This document shows, piece after piece, positions 48,521-56,231 of a DNA stretch of 64,000 nucleotides. Positions within the stretch are counted from its first letter, which is position 1; every line of letters begins with the position of its first letter. Under the pieces are notes generated by a model. That model ran no database searches and was not told where the DNA came from. It saw only the letters and a program-made list of their open reading frames with translations. The DNA comes from Planctomycetota bacterium (GTDB taxonomy: Bacteria > Planctomycetota > B15-G4). The stretch spans positions 1-64,000 of the forward strand of contig JAJDEQ010000135.1 of the NCBI GenBank assembly GCA_029259695.1. The letters are read 5' to 3'. The translations under genes and the position numbers were made by a program.

Positions 48521-49717
48521 ATGGCGCCCGCCGAATCCCCGCCCTCGCAGGCCCCGTCCCCGGGCACGCCGTCCTCCGCAACGCCGGGGGCGTCGCTGGC
48601 ATCCACGGGCGGTTCGGGCCGGGCCGCCAAACGCGCCCTGGCCGGTGACGCGGCGGCCCTGGACTGGGTGCAGCGCTTCGTGCGTCGCCGCCTCGACCTG
48701 CCCGCCGACGAGGTCTTGCAGCTGCACTTCCCGGTGCTGGGTCACCGCACGCCGATCGTGTTCGTGGAGCGACCGTCCGGCAGCCGCATCGTGGTCAAGC
48801 TGCTGCCCGGCCTGGCCTTGCTCTACCGCTCGGCGTCCGTCGGCCGACGCCTGCACGCGCTGGGGCTGCCCGTGCCGCGGGTGTACGACTGGTCCCTGTC
48901 GAGCCGCGCGGGCCCCACGAAGCGCTTCGCCTTGCTCGAGGAGTTCCTGCCGGGGACGCCCTACAACCACGTGCCGCACGAAGATCGGGACGCGGCACTC
49001 GTCCACGTCGCCGATGCGCTGGCTGCGTTCCACTCACACCGTCGGCGCAAGCAGGGCTGGCTCAGCTGGTCTCGTCGGCGGCCCTACGTGGACGAGTACA
49101 TGCCGCACTGCCTGGCGCGCGTGAAGCGGTTGGAACGAGCGCTGTCGGCCGATCGCGCGGCGCGGCTGGAGCGGGCCTTCCGCGAGCGCGGTGCTGCGTT
49201 GCGGCAGCGGACGAGCTACGAGCTGATCCACGGGCACGTCTACAAGAACAACTTCCTGCTGCACGACGACGGCTGCTGGGTGATCGACCTCGCCGGCGCC
49301 CATTACGGCGACGGGGCGCGCGACATCGTGCGCGCCCTGGGGCGCATGTGCGGCGACGATGACGGGCTGCGTGAGGGCTTCCTGCGGCGCTACTTCGAAC
49401 GGGTCGAGGGGTTCTCGCGCGATGCCTACGAACAGCAGCGTCCGTTCTACCAGGCCGACTACTTCATCGGCCGCGCGGCGGGGCTGGTGCGGGACAAGCG
49501 TCACGGGGCCGGTCCGAAGCTCGGCGAGGGGGCAGGAAACACCGCGTCCGAGCGCACCGCCGGGCCCGCCGCGGCGACCGGAGCGGACCGCGGGCAGGAC
49601 GCCGCGGTCGGGCAAGACGCCGCGGTCGGAAGGGACGCTGCCGTCGGGCGGGAAGGGGCCAAGGCCGACGTACTGGAGCAGTTCGTGCGGGCGGCCGAGG
49701 AGCAACTGGTCTCATGA
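48521..49717 (+). CDS. Kinase-fold (APH/Kdo-kinase-like) protein with altered catalytic motif
   Basis: A 398-residue protein of the aminoglycoside-phosphotransferase/LPS-kinase fold. It has an N-lobe with the ATP lysine region SRIVVKLLPG, a hinge region FALLEEFLPGTPYN, then LIHGHVYKNNFLL (His237-Gly-His239) and VIDLAGAHYGDG. The usual HGD catalytic aspartate is His239, while the N-N and metal-binding D of IDLAG remain. It may be an atypical kinase or a pseudokinase. The N-terminal 55 residues are Pro/Ser-rich and the C-terminus carries three 6-residue repeats. The ATG at 48521 is preferred; a GTG at 48449 overlapping bioD is an alternative. The stop overlaps the amidohydrolase start. Confidence 0.7.
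   Translation: MAPAESPPSQAPSPGTPSSATPGASLASTGGSGRAAKRALAGDAAALDWVQRFVRRRLDLPADEVLQLHFPVLGHRTPIVFVERPSGSRIVVKLLPGLALLYRSASVGRRLHALGLPVPRVYDWSLSSRAGPTKRFALLEEFLPGTPYNHVPHEDRDAALVHVADALAAFHSHRRRKQGWLSWSRRRPYVDEYMPHCLARVKRLERALSADRAARLERAFRERGAALRQRTSYELIHGHVYKNNFLLHDDGCWVIDLAGAHYGDGARDIVRALGRMCGDDDGLREGFLRRYFERVEGFSRDAYEQQRPFYQADYFIGRAAGLVRDKRHGAGPKLGEGAGNTASERTAGPAAATGADRGQDAAVGQDAAVGRDAAVGREGAKADVLEQFVRAAEEQLVS
49595..49648 (+). repeat. 18-bp in-frame repeat in the kinase-like gene
   Basis: Three tandem 18-base units encode QDAAVG, QDAAVG and RDAAVG at residues 359-376, within a Gly/Ala-rich tail after the kinase fold. Confidence 0.6.
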
Positions 49718-51000
49718 GTGGAACGAGCGAGGAGCCGCGGGCTGCAGACGTCCCGCGGGGCGGGCGCCGGCGCCTGTTCACCCGTCGGCGCGTGCTGCTC
49801 GGCGGTCTGGCGGGACTCGTCGGCCTGCGCCTGGGGCTGCCGCGCTTCTGGCGCCCCGGCCCGCCGCGTCCCGTGTCCGACGAGACCCGGGCCTTCGTGG
49901 ACGGCTGTTTCGCCGATGTGGACCGCAGCCGGATGTGGGACGTGCACACGCACGTGATGGGGGTCGGTGCCGGCGGGACCGGGTGCTCGATCAATCCCGA
50001 GCTGCGCAGTCACCTGCACCCGTTCAAACGGCTGCAGTTCGAACTCTACTGGGGTGCGCTGGGCGTCACCGATGAAGAGCGTGCCGACCAGGAGCTGCTC
50101 GAGCGGCTGCTGACCCTGCACCGTCTCGCCAACCCCGAGGGCAAGCTCGTGTTGCTCGCCTTCGACCGCCACGTGCTGCCCGACGGCACCGAAGCGCCGG
50201 AGGCCTCGACCTTCCACACGCCCGACGAGTACGTCCTGGACCTCGCGCGGCAGCACGCGGATGTGCGCGCCTGCGCATCGGTCCACCCGTATCGCGTCGA
50301 TGCCATCGAGCGTCTCGATCGTGCGGCGGAAGGCGGTGCCGTGGCCGTGAAGTGGCTGCCCAACGCGATGGGCATCGATCCCGCGTCACCGCGCTGCGAC
50401 GAGTTCTACCGTCGCATGGGCGAACTGGGTCTGCCGTTGATCACCCACGGCGGCGTGGAGATGGCCGTCGATGCTGCGGAGCAACAGGCCCTCGGCAACC
50501 CGCTGCGGCTGCGCCGGGCCCTCGACGCCGGTGTGCGGGTCGTCGTGGCCCACTGCGGCAGTCTGGGCGAGAGCGCCGATCTCGACACTCCCGAGGGCGA
50601 GCGCCGCGAGGCCGAGAACTTCGACCTGTTCCTGCGGCTCATGGGAGATCGGCAGTACGAGCAGAACCTCTTCGCCGACATCTCGGCGCTGACGTTCATC
50701 AACCGTTCCGGTCGTCCCCTGCGCGAGATGCTGGCGGCGACCGAGTTGCACGGCCGGCTCGTGAACGGCTCGGACTACCCGCTGGTGGCCGTCGATCCGG
50801 TGCTGAGCACGCGCGTCCTGGAATGGCGCGGCTACCTCACCGCCGATCAGCGGCGCCTGTGCAACGAGGTCTACGCCGCCAACCCGTTGCTGTTCGACTA
50901 CGTGGTGAAGCGTTGCCTCGCGGTCGAGCACGAGGGGCGCACGGCGCGCTTCTCCCCGGGCGTGTTCGAGACCTCCTGGCTGTTCGGGGACCGGGCCTGA
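49714..51000 (+). CDS. Membrane- or Tat-associated amidohydrolase
   Basis: A 428-residue metal-dependent hydrolase of the amidohydrolase-2 (ACMSD/TIM-barrel) type. His78 and His80 (WDVHTHVMG) form the first metal pair. Later segments are AVKWLPNAMG, LITHGGVE, VVVAHCGSL and the Asp in LVNGSDYPL. The N-terminus RRLFTRRRVLLGGLAGLVG resembles a Tat signal or uncleaved anchor, so the enzyme probably acts outside the cytoplasm. The substrate is unknown. The ATG overlaps the stop of the kinase-like gene, so the two probably work together. Confidence 0.8.
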   Translation: MSGTSEEPRAADVPRGGRRRLFTRRRVLLGGLAGLVGLRLGLPRFWRPGPPRPVSDETRAFVDGCFADVDRSRMWDVHTHVMGVGAGGTGCSINPELRSHLHPFKRLQFELYWGALGVTDEERADQELLERLLTLHRLANPEGKLVLLAFDRHVLPDGTEAPEASTFHTPDEYVLDLARQHADVRACASVHPYRVDAIERLDRAAEGGAVAVKWLPNAMGIDPASPRCDEFYRRMGELGLPLITHGGVEMAVDAAEQQALGNPLRLRRALDAGVRVVVAHCGSLGESADLDTPEGERREAENFDLFLRLMGDRQYEQNLFADISALTFINRSGRPLREMLAATELHGRLVNGSDYPLVAVDPVLSTRVLEWRGYLTADQRRLCNEVYAANPLLFDYVVKRCLAVEHEGRTARFSPGVFETSWLFGDRA

Positions 51001-51033
51001 AGGGCCGGCGCCACCCGGGGCAGCGATCCTGGT

Positions 51034-51064
51034 TTAGGCTGCTCGGGCTCCCTCGGGAGGGAGC
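51034..51064 (+). promoter_or_regulatory. -10 box and leader hairpin before the exported coiled-coil gene
   Basis: TAGGCT (51034-51039) followed by a perfect 7-bp hairpin GCTCCCT-CGGG-AGGGAGC (51047-51064) close to the predicted transcript start. The hairpin could stabilise the mRNA or regulate initiation. Confidence 0.35.
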
Positions 51065-51095
51065 GGGCAGTCAGGTCACGGACGAGGAGCATGCC

Positions 51096-52424
51096 ATGCA
51101 GAGGCAACGGATCGAGGTCATCGGGGCGAGCATCAGCACCTGGGCCAGCGCGGGCACGCGCGTGATGAGCGCGGCGCTGCGGACCGGCGGCCGGGCTTCT
51201 CGGGGAGCCCTGTTGGTCGTCCTGGGCGCGGCAGCGGCGGGCACCCTGGTGCCGGAGACGGTGGCTCAGGAGCACGCCGAAGAGCGGTCTCGTGCCCGAT
51301 CGGCTGCCGACGACGATGCCCTGCGGATCGTGCGCGAACTGCTCCACGCCCGGATCGACGAGGCCGACGGCATGGCGGAGCGGGCTGCGGCGCAGCTCGC
51401 CGAGGCCGAGCGGGCGCTCGCGGTGATCGAAGGCTTGCGCGCCGCCGGGCCGGCCGACGAGGCGGCCGACGACGAAGCGACGGAGCACGAGGCGACGGAG
51501 CGGGTGCCGGCGTCCGGCGGCATCGAGCGTCGGCGGCCGGGAGTGCGTGCGCGTGCGCCGGGCGCAACGGCTCGCGACCGCGCGCCCTTCGATCACGAGC
51601 GCATGGTCGCCGAGCTGCGGCACCTCGCCGCACAGCGGGAGGCGGCGGAGGCGCGCTACCAGGAACAGCATCAGGAACTCCTCGACGAGCACGAGGCGGC
51701 GCTGGCGGAGATCCGCAAGGCGACCCACAGGGTCGACCCCAGTGAGCTGGCGCTCTGGGCGGCGACGGTGGAGCTCAGGCGCGCGGAACTCGCGTGCGAA
51801 AGCGCCGGGGACGCGCTTCGACCTCAGCACAGGGCGGAGCTGAAGCGAGCCCAGGACGAGGTGAACACCCTGTGGCAGGTGCGTGCGCACATCGATGCCG
51901 AGGTGGCCGACGTGAACGCCCAGCGTTCTGAAGCGGTGGCGGCCTGGGAGCTGGCGGCGCTCGGTGTCGAGGACGGTTCGTCGAGCGTCGCGGTGGTCGA
52001 TGCGGCAGCGGACGTCCTGCTCGACGAGTTGCAGGCGGCGAGCGAGCAGGTCCGGACGGTCGTGCTGTGGACCGAGCAGCGGCTGCAGCAGGGCGAGAAG
52101 TGGATGCGCAAGCACAGCCGCTCCACGCTCGAGCAGCGTGCCGAGCAGCGGGCCGAGATCGAGGCGTCGATGGAGCAGATGCGCAGGACCCGGCAGCTGG
52201 TCGAGGACAGCATGGCGCGAGGCGAGCAGCAGTTGGGCGAACACAAGGACGTGCCCGCTCACGTGCGCGCCGCCCGCGTCCAGCGGGCCCAGGCGACGAT
52301 GGCCAAGAACCGTCGGCTGATCGGGTGGCTCGAGGAGCGCTGGCAGGATCTCGAGCGGAAGCTGGGCAAGGCGCCCTGGGCCCCCCGTCCCCTGCGCCGG
52401 GCCGCGGCGGACGACGACGTCTGA
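51096..52424 (+). CDS. Exported coiled-coil protein of unknown function
   Basis: A 442-residue protein: residues 36-57 are hydrophobic (ALLVVLGAAAAGTLVPETVA), a signal or anchor. The rest is mostly Ala/Glu/Arg/Gln-rich helix with heptad character in three blocks (about 70-115, 175-330 and 330-435). No catalytic motif is recognised. ATG 51096 follows GAGGAG at 51084-51089. Composition and layout resemble the coiled coil of the M56 protease encoded by the second gene downstream, so it may be a physical partner or substrate. That link is inference from adjacency and similar architecture. It lies 145 bases before the BlaI-type repressor, which has its own promoter. Confidence 0.6.
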   Translation: MQRQRIEVIGASISTWASAGTRVMSAALRTGGRASRGALLVVLGAAAAGTLVPETVAQEHAEERSRARSAADDDALRIVRELLHARIDEADGMAERAAAQLAEAERALAVIEGLRAAGPADEAADDEATEHEATERVPASGGIERRRPGVRARAPGATARDRAPFDHERMVAELRHLAAQREAAEARYQEQHQELLDEHEAALAEIRKATHRVDPSELALWAATVELRRAELACESAGDALRPQHRAELKRAQDEVNTLWQVRAHIDAEVADVNAQRSEAVAAWELAALGVEDGSSSVAVVDAAADVLLDELQAASEQVRTVVLWTEQRLQQGEKWMRKHSRSTLEQRAEQRAEIEASMEQMRRTRQLVEDSMARGEQQLGEHKDVPAHVRAARVQRAQATMAKNRRLIGWLEERWQDLERKLGKAPWAPRPLRRAAADDDV

Positions 52425-52510
52425 GTCGATCTGCGCCGGATCCGGGGAATCGGCCCGCAGCGGCCTTCCCGGGACCGCACGGGCAGCTCGGAGTTTCCTG
52501 GGAGCGGGCC

Positions 52511-52546
52511 TTGACGTAAAACTACACTCGTAGTATTACGGGCGTA
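52511..52546 (+). promoter_or_regulatory. BlaI-type promoter/operator
   Basis: Promoter TTGACG (52511-52516), 17-base spacer, TATTAC (52534-52539). ACTAC-ACTC-GTAGT (52521-52534) is a perfect palindrome filling the spacer. TAC-GGGC-GTA (52537-52546) is a second half-site pair over the -10 and start. The TAC/GTA dyads resemble BlaI/MecI operators of the TACTACA-TGTAGTA type. Autorepression by the BlaI-type gene just downstream is strongly suggested. Confidence 0.75.
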
Positions 52547-52569
52547 GTTGAACGTTGGAGAGGCAAGCG

Positions 52570-53010
52570 ATGGGACCATCCCTCGATCTGAGCGAGTTGC
52601 AGCTGAGCATCATGCGGGTGCTCTGGGAGCGCCGTGAGGTGACCGCTGCCGAGGTGCACGACGCCCTGCGGGGCGAGCGTGACCTGGCCCCCACGACCGT
52701 CTCGACCGTGCTTTCGCGGCTCGAGAAGCGGGGTGTGGTGGGGCACCGCACCGAGGGGCGGCAGTTCATCTACCGCGCCCTGGTGAGCGAGGGCGAGGTG
52801 CGGCGATCGATGGTGAGTGACCTGGGCGAACGGTTGTTCGCCGGGGACGTCTCGGCGTTCCTGAGTCACCTGCTCACCGAGCGCGACGTGACCCCCGGGG
52901 ACCTGACCCGGATGCGCGAGCTCATCGATCGCATGGAGCAGGGCGCCGACGGGGCCGGTGCCGAGGACCAGACGAACCGCGGAAACGAGGACCGGAACGA
53001 TGATCGCTGA
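52570..53010 (+). CDS. BlaI/MecI-family transcriptional repressor
   Basis: A 146-residue winged-helix repressor. LSELQLSIMRVLWERREVTA opens the helix-turn-helix, followed by APTTVSTVLSRLEKRGVVGH and the wing RTEGRQFIYRALVSEGE, all typical of PF03965. The C-terminal dimerisation half contains FLSHLLTERDVTPGDL. An acidic/basic tail overlaps the start of the M56 gene. ATG 52570 has GGAGAGG a few bases upstream. In BlaI/MecI systems the repressor is cleaved or released after a membrane M56 protease senses a signal; the downstream gene encodes such a protease. Confidence 0.92.
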   Translation: MGPSLDLSELQLSIMRVLWERREVTAAEVHDALRGERDLAPTTVSTVLSRLEKRGVVGHRTEGRQFIYRALVSEGEVRRSMVSDLGERLFAGDVSAFLSHLLTERDVTPGDLTRMRELIDRMEQGADGAGAEDQTNRGNEDRNDDR

Positions 53011-56000
53011 CCAGATCGACACGCTCGTGTCCTGGCTGTTGACGTATGCCATCCACAGCACGGTACTCATCGGTGGGGCCTGGCTCGGGTTGCGTGCACG
53101 CCGGGTGCCGTCGCACCTGATGCGCGACACGTTCTGGAAGTGCGCGCTCGCCGGCGGGCTCGTGACCTCCACGCTGCAGCTCGTGTTGGGCCTGTCGCCG
53201 GGCAGCTTCACGCTGGCGGACGCGACGGACGCGTTCTCGGTGCCTGCCGCGCCGGTGGCGGACCCCGCGGCCCCGGGCGGCGGCTCCGGGTTGCCGCGAG
53301 ACGTGATCGACATGCGCGCCGCCGCCGACTTGCGTCCGCCCCGCGTGCTGCGGGCCGCGGGGACCTGCGGCTCGGCAGGCCGGGAGACGGGCACCGAGGC
53401 CACGGACCACCCGGCCCCTATCGACGCGTGCACCGAGGCCACGGGCCACCCGGCCCCTATCGACGCGTGCACCGAGGCCACGGACCACCCGGCCCCGATC
53501 GACGCGTGCACCGAGGCCACGGACCACCCGGCCCCGATCGACGCGTGCACCGAGGCCACGGGCCACCCGGCCCCGATCGACGCGTGCACCGAGGCCGGGA
53601 CGCCGGCGACCTCCGGCGATGGACCCGGCGAAGACCGGCGACGCTCCGCCACGCTCACCGACATCGTCGTCGGCCCGCAGCGGCCGGCGGACGGGACGGC
53701 CCTGCCGCCCTCGCTGGGGGGTGGCGCGGATCGAGATGAGACGTCCGTGTGGTTGACCGCGGCGCAGCGGGATGACGTGCAGAGCCTGCCTGCGGTCGTG
53801 GGCCGGGCAGCGCCCGAGGAGGGTGCGCGGGACCCCGCTGCGGCGGTCGGCGCTGTGCGCGACGGGGCGTCGGGCCCGAAGCAGGCGCCGCTGCTCGCTC
53901 GTGAGCGCGAAGCCGGCTCGACGATCGCCGTGGGGGCGGATACCGCGAGCGCGCCGATTCCCTGGGCCACGCTGATCGTGACGCTCTGGTTCGTCGGCGC
54001 CGCGTGGGGTGTGGGCCGGCTGCTGCTCGCGCGCGTGCGTCTGGAGCGCCACCTGGCCCCGCGTCGCCCGGTGACGGACCGATCCGTGCTGGCCGTCGTG
54101 GAGCGCTTGCGCCGTGCGGCCGGCATGCGCCGACCGGTGCGCGTGACGTGTTCGGAGGGGCTCTCGTTGCCCGCCGCCCTGGGCCGTCACGAGATCTGTC
54201 TGCCGCCCCGCGCGATCGAGGGGCTGCCTGCGTCGGAGCGCGAGTGCATGCTCGCGCACGAACTCGCGCATCTGCTGCGACGAGACCCCACCTGGCTGAT
54301 CGCCGGGCAGGTCATCGAGCGCATCTTCTTCTTCCAACCGCTCAACCGCGTGGCCCGTCGACGGGTACAGGACGCGGCCGAATTCCTGTGTGACGAATGG
54401 GCGGTGCGTCACACCCAGGGGCATCTGAGCATGGCGCGTTGTCTGGCCGAAGTGGCCCGTTGGATCGTGGCCCCCCAGGGCCGGCTGGCGCCGGTCGTGG
54501 GCATGGCCGAGAGTCGTTCCGGGTTGTTGCGTCGCATCGACCATCTGGCTGATCAACGGGCCGGAGGAGCCGTGCCGCGGCGCCCCTGGTGGCGCGGACC
54601 GGCCGTCGGCGTGGCGTTGGCGCTGACCACGCTGTTGGCGCCGGGCGTGAGCACCCAGGATGCCCACCAGGAGCAGTTGGAGGCCCGACAGCGCGCCGAC
54701 CAGGCCCGGGCCGCGGCCATGCTGCGCGAGGCCGAAGAGGCTGCGCGCAAGCAGATGGCGGAGGCCCAGCGCATGCTGGACCAGGCCATGGCCCAGCGCC
54801 AGGCGGCCGAGCAGGCGATCAGCGAACTCGAGCGCCGCCGCGGCGCCGGGGCCGGCCGGGACACGCAACGCCTGAGCGACTGGCAGCGGCGCATGGAGGC
54901 CGAGGGTGAGCCGTTCGCCAGGTTGTTGCGGCTCCAGGAGGCCGAGGCCACGGCGGCTCAGGAGACGGCTCTCATGCTGGAGCAGCGGGAGCGGGAGCGG
55001 GAACGGGCGCGATCGCTGTCGCGCGAGCGGTTCGAAGCGATGCGCGATGACATGCTGGCCGGCCAACACGACGACCTCCTGACCGGCGAACACGACGACC
55101 TGCTGAGCGCGGAACTCGCGAACGAGCGCTCGCGGGGGGAGGCACTCCACGCCTGGTTGACGGAGATGATCGGGCAGCACGATCCCGGCAACGTCTCGCA
55201 CCAACGCGTCCGGGACGAGGCCAACCGGATGGAAGCCGAGCGCCGGGCGATCGAGGCGCGCATGGCCCGGATGCGCGCCGAACGCGAGCAGATGCACGCC
55301 AGGCACCGGGAGTACGGGGCCCTGCGGCGCGAGCTCGACCACGAACGCGAGGCTGCGATGGTGCGGCTGGAGGCCTCGGAGAACGACATCGCCATGAGCG
55401 AGCTGGGGCTGCGCTCGGCGGAGGGAGCGTTGTCCCGCGTGCGCGATGTGTTCGATCGTGTCGATGACGACGAGGAGCGTCGGCAGCTGGAGCACGAGAT
55501 CGAACGGGCGGTCACGGAGGTCGAACGTGCTCAGGTCGGTGTGGATGCGTCTCGCTCGGCGCGTCGTGCGCTCGAGGTGGAGCTGTCGCGGGCCGAGTCG
55601 AGGTTCGGCAACCTGATGGACGACGCCGATCACACCGAGCAGCGTGCCGAGGACCTCGAACACGAGCTGGAAGACCTGGCCGAACACGTCGAACACCTGG
55701 ACGAGCGCCGCTGGGAGATCGAGGAGCTCGAAGAGGAGCGTCTGCACGAGCAGCAGGAGCAGCGGGAACGGTTCCTCGAGGAGCTCATGGAGCGCGAGGA
55801 CGAACGCATGCAGCGTCAGGCCGAGCTGCTGGAGCGCGAGGCTGAACTCCGGGAGCGCGAACTGGAACGCGCGGCCGAGCTTCGGGAGCGCGAACTGGAA
55901 CGCGCCGCCGACTTCCGGGAGCGTGAGCTGGAGCGCCTGGATGACCTCCAGGGCCAGCGGCGAGAGCAGTTCAACGACCAGTCGGGAGAACTCGACGATC

Positions 56001-56188
56001 TGCGCGACGTGATCGAGCAGACGCACCTCATGTTGCGGGAGATGCAGGAGCGCATGCGCCGGCTGGAGGAGCGTCTCGACGCCGCGGGTCCGGGTGATCG
56101 TTCGCACGGGGCCGGAGAGAGCGCCGGAGCCGACGAGACCGCGCTCATGCGCCACGCTGTCGAGGATCCGGCCGCCGGAGCGCGCTGA
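53000..56188 (+). CDS. BlaR1/MecR1-type M56 metalloprotease with giant coiled coil
   Basis: A 1062-residue membrane protease. Helices: about 9-31, 46-65, 320-342 and 534-552. The M56 domain sits between helices 3 and 4 with HELAH at 420-424 and Glu461 (AEFLCDEWAV) about 37 residues on, the spacing expected for the third zinc ligand. Loop 66-317 is far longer than in BlaR1 and holds five 13-residue repeats (TEATDHPAPIDAC). After helix 4, where BlaR1 has its penicillin-binding domain, residues about 555-1040 are continuous Glu/Arg-rich coiled coil (ELRERELERAAELRERELER). No SxxK sensor is present. It overlaps the BlaI-type gene by 11 bases. Predicted to sense an envelope signal and trigger repressor cleavage. 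Confidence 0.88.
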   Translation: MIADQIDTLVSWLLTYAIHSTVLIGGAWLGLRARRVPSHLMRDTFWKCALAGGLVTSTLQLVLGLSPGSFTLADATDAFSVPAAPVADPAAPGGGSGLPRDVIDMRAAADLRPPRVLRAAGTCGSAGRETGTEATDHPAPIDACTEATGHPAPIDACTEATDHPAPIDACTEATDHPAPIDACTEATGHPAPIDACTEAGTPATSGDGPGEDRRRSATLTDIVVGPQRPADGTALPPSLGGGADRDETSVWLTAAQRDDVQSLPAVVGRAAPEEGARDPAAAVGAVRDGASGPKQAPLLAREREAGSTIAVGADTASAPIPWATLIVTLWFVGAAWGVGRLLLARVRLERHLAPRRPVTDRSVLAVVERLRRAAGMRRPVRVTCSEGLSLPAALGRHEICLPPRAIEGLPASERECMLAHELAHLLRRDPTWLIAGQVIERIFFFQPLNRVARRRVQDAAEFLCDEWAVRHTQGHLSMARCLAEVARWIVAPQGRLAPVVGMAESRSGLLRRIDHLADQRAGGAVPRRPWWRGPAVGVALALTTLLAPGVSTQDAHQEQLEARQRADQARAAAMLREAEEAARKQMAEAQRMLDQAMAQRQAAEQAISELERRRGAGAGRDTQRLSDWQRRMEAEGEPFARLLRLQEAEATAAQETALMLEQRERERERARSLSRERFEAMRDDMLAGQHDDLLTGEHDDLLSAELANERSRGEALHAWLTEMIGQHDPGNVSHQRVRDEANRMEAERRAIEARMARMRAEREQMHARHREYGALRRELDHEREAAMVRLEASENDIAMSELGLRSAEGALSRVRDVFDRVDDDEERRQLEHEIERAVTEVERAQVGVDASRSARRALEVELSRAESRFGNLMDDADHTEQRAEDLEHELEDLAEHVEHLDERRWEIEELEEERLHEQQEQRERFLEELMEREDERMQRQAELLEREAELRERELERAAELRERELERAADFRERELERLDDLQGQRREQFNDQSGELDDLRDVIEQTHLMLREMQERMRRLEERLDAAGPGDRSHGAGESAGADETALMRHAVEDPAAGAR
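53393..53597 (+). repeat. 39-bp in-frame tandem repeat in the M56 gene
   Basis: Five 39-base units from 53393 to 53587 plus a partial sixth. Each encodes TEAT(D/G)HPAPIDAC, so there is one Cys per unit. Units differ only at a few bases (gac/ggc, cct/ccg), suggesting recent expansion. Confidence 0.85.
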
Positions 56189-56217
56189 GGGCCCTGGGCC
56201 GTCGCGGCCGGCTGCGT

Positions 56218-56223
56218 TACATT
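56218..56223 (+). promoter_or_regulatory. Candidate -10 box next to the CDP-alcohol transferase start
   Basis: TACATT ends 8 bases before the ATG at 56232, so transcription from it would be nearly leaderless. No clear -35. Confidence 0.25.
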
Positions 56224-56231
56224 GCGCCGGC

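Noticed and set aside
53393..53597. CRISPR-like array
   Set aside because: The repeats are contiguous and in frame with no spacers; they encode a peptide repeat.
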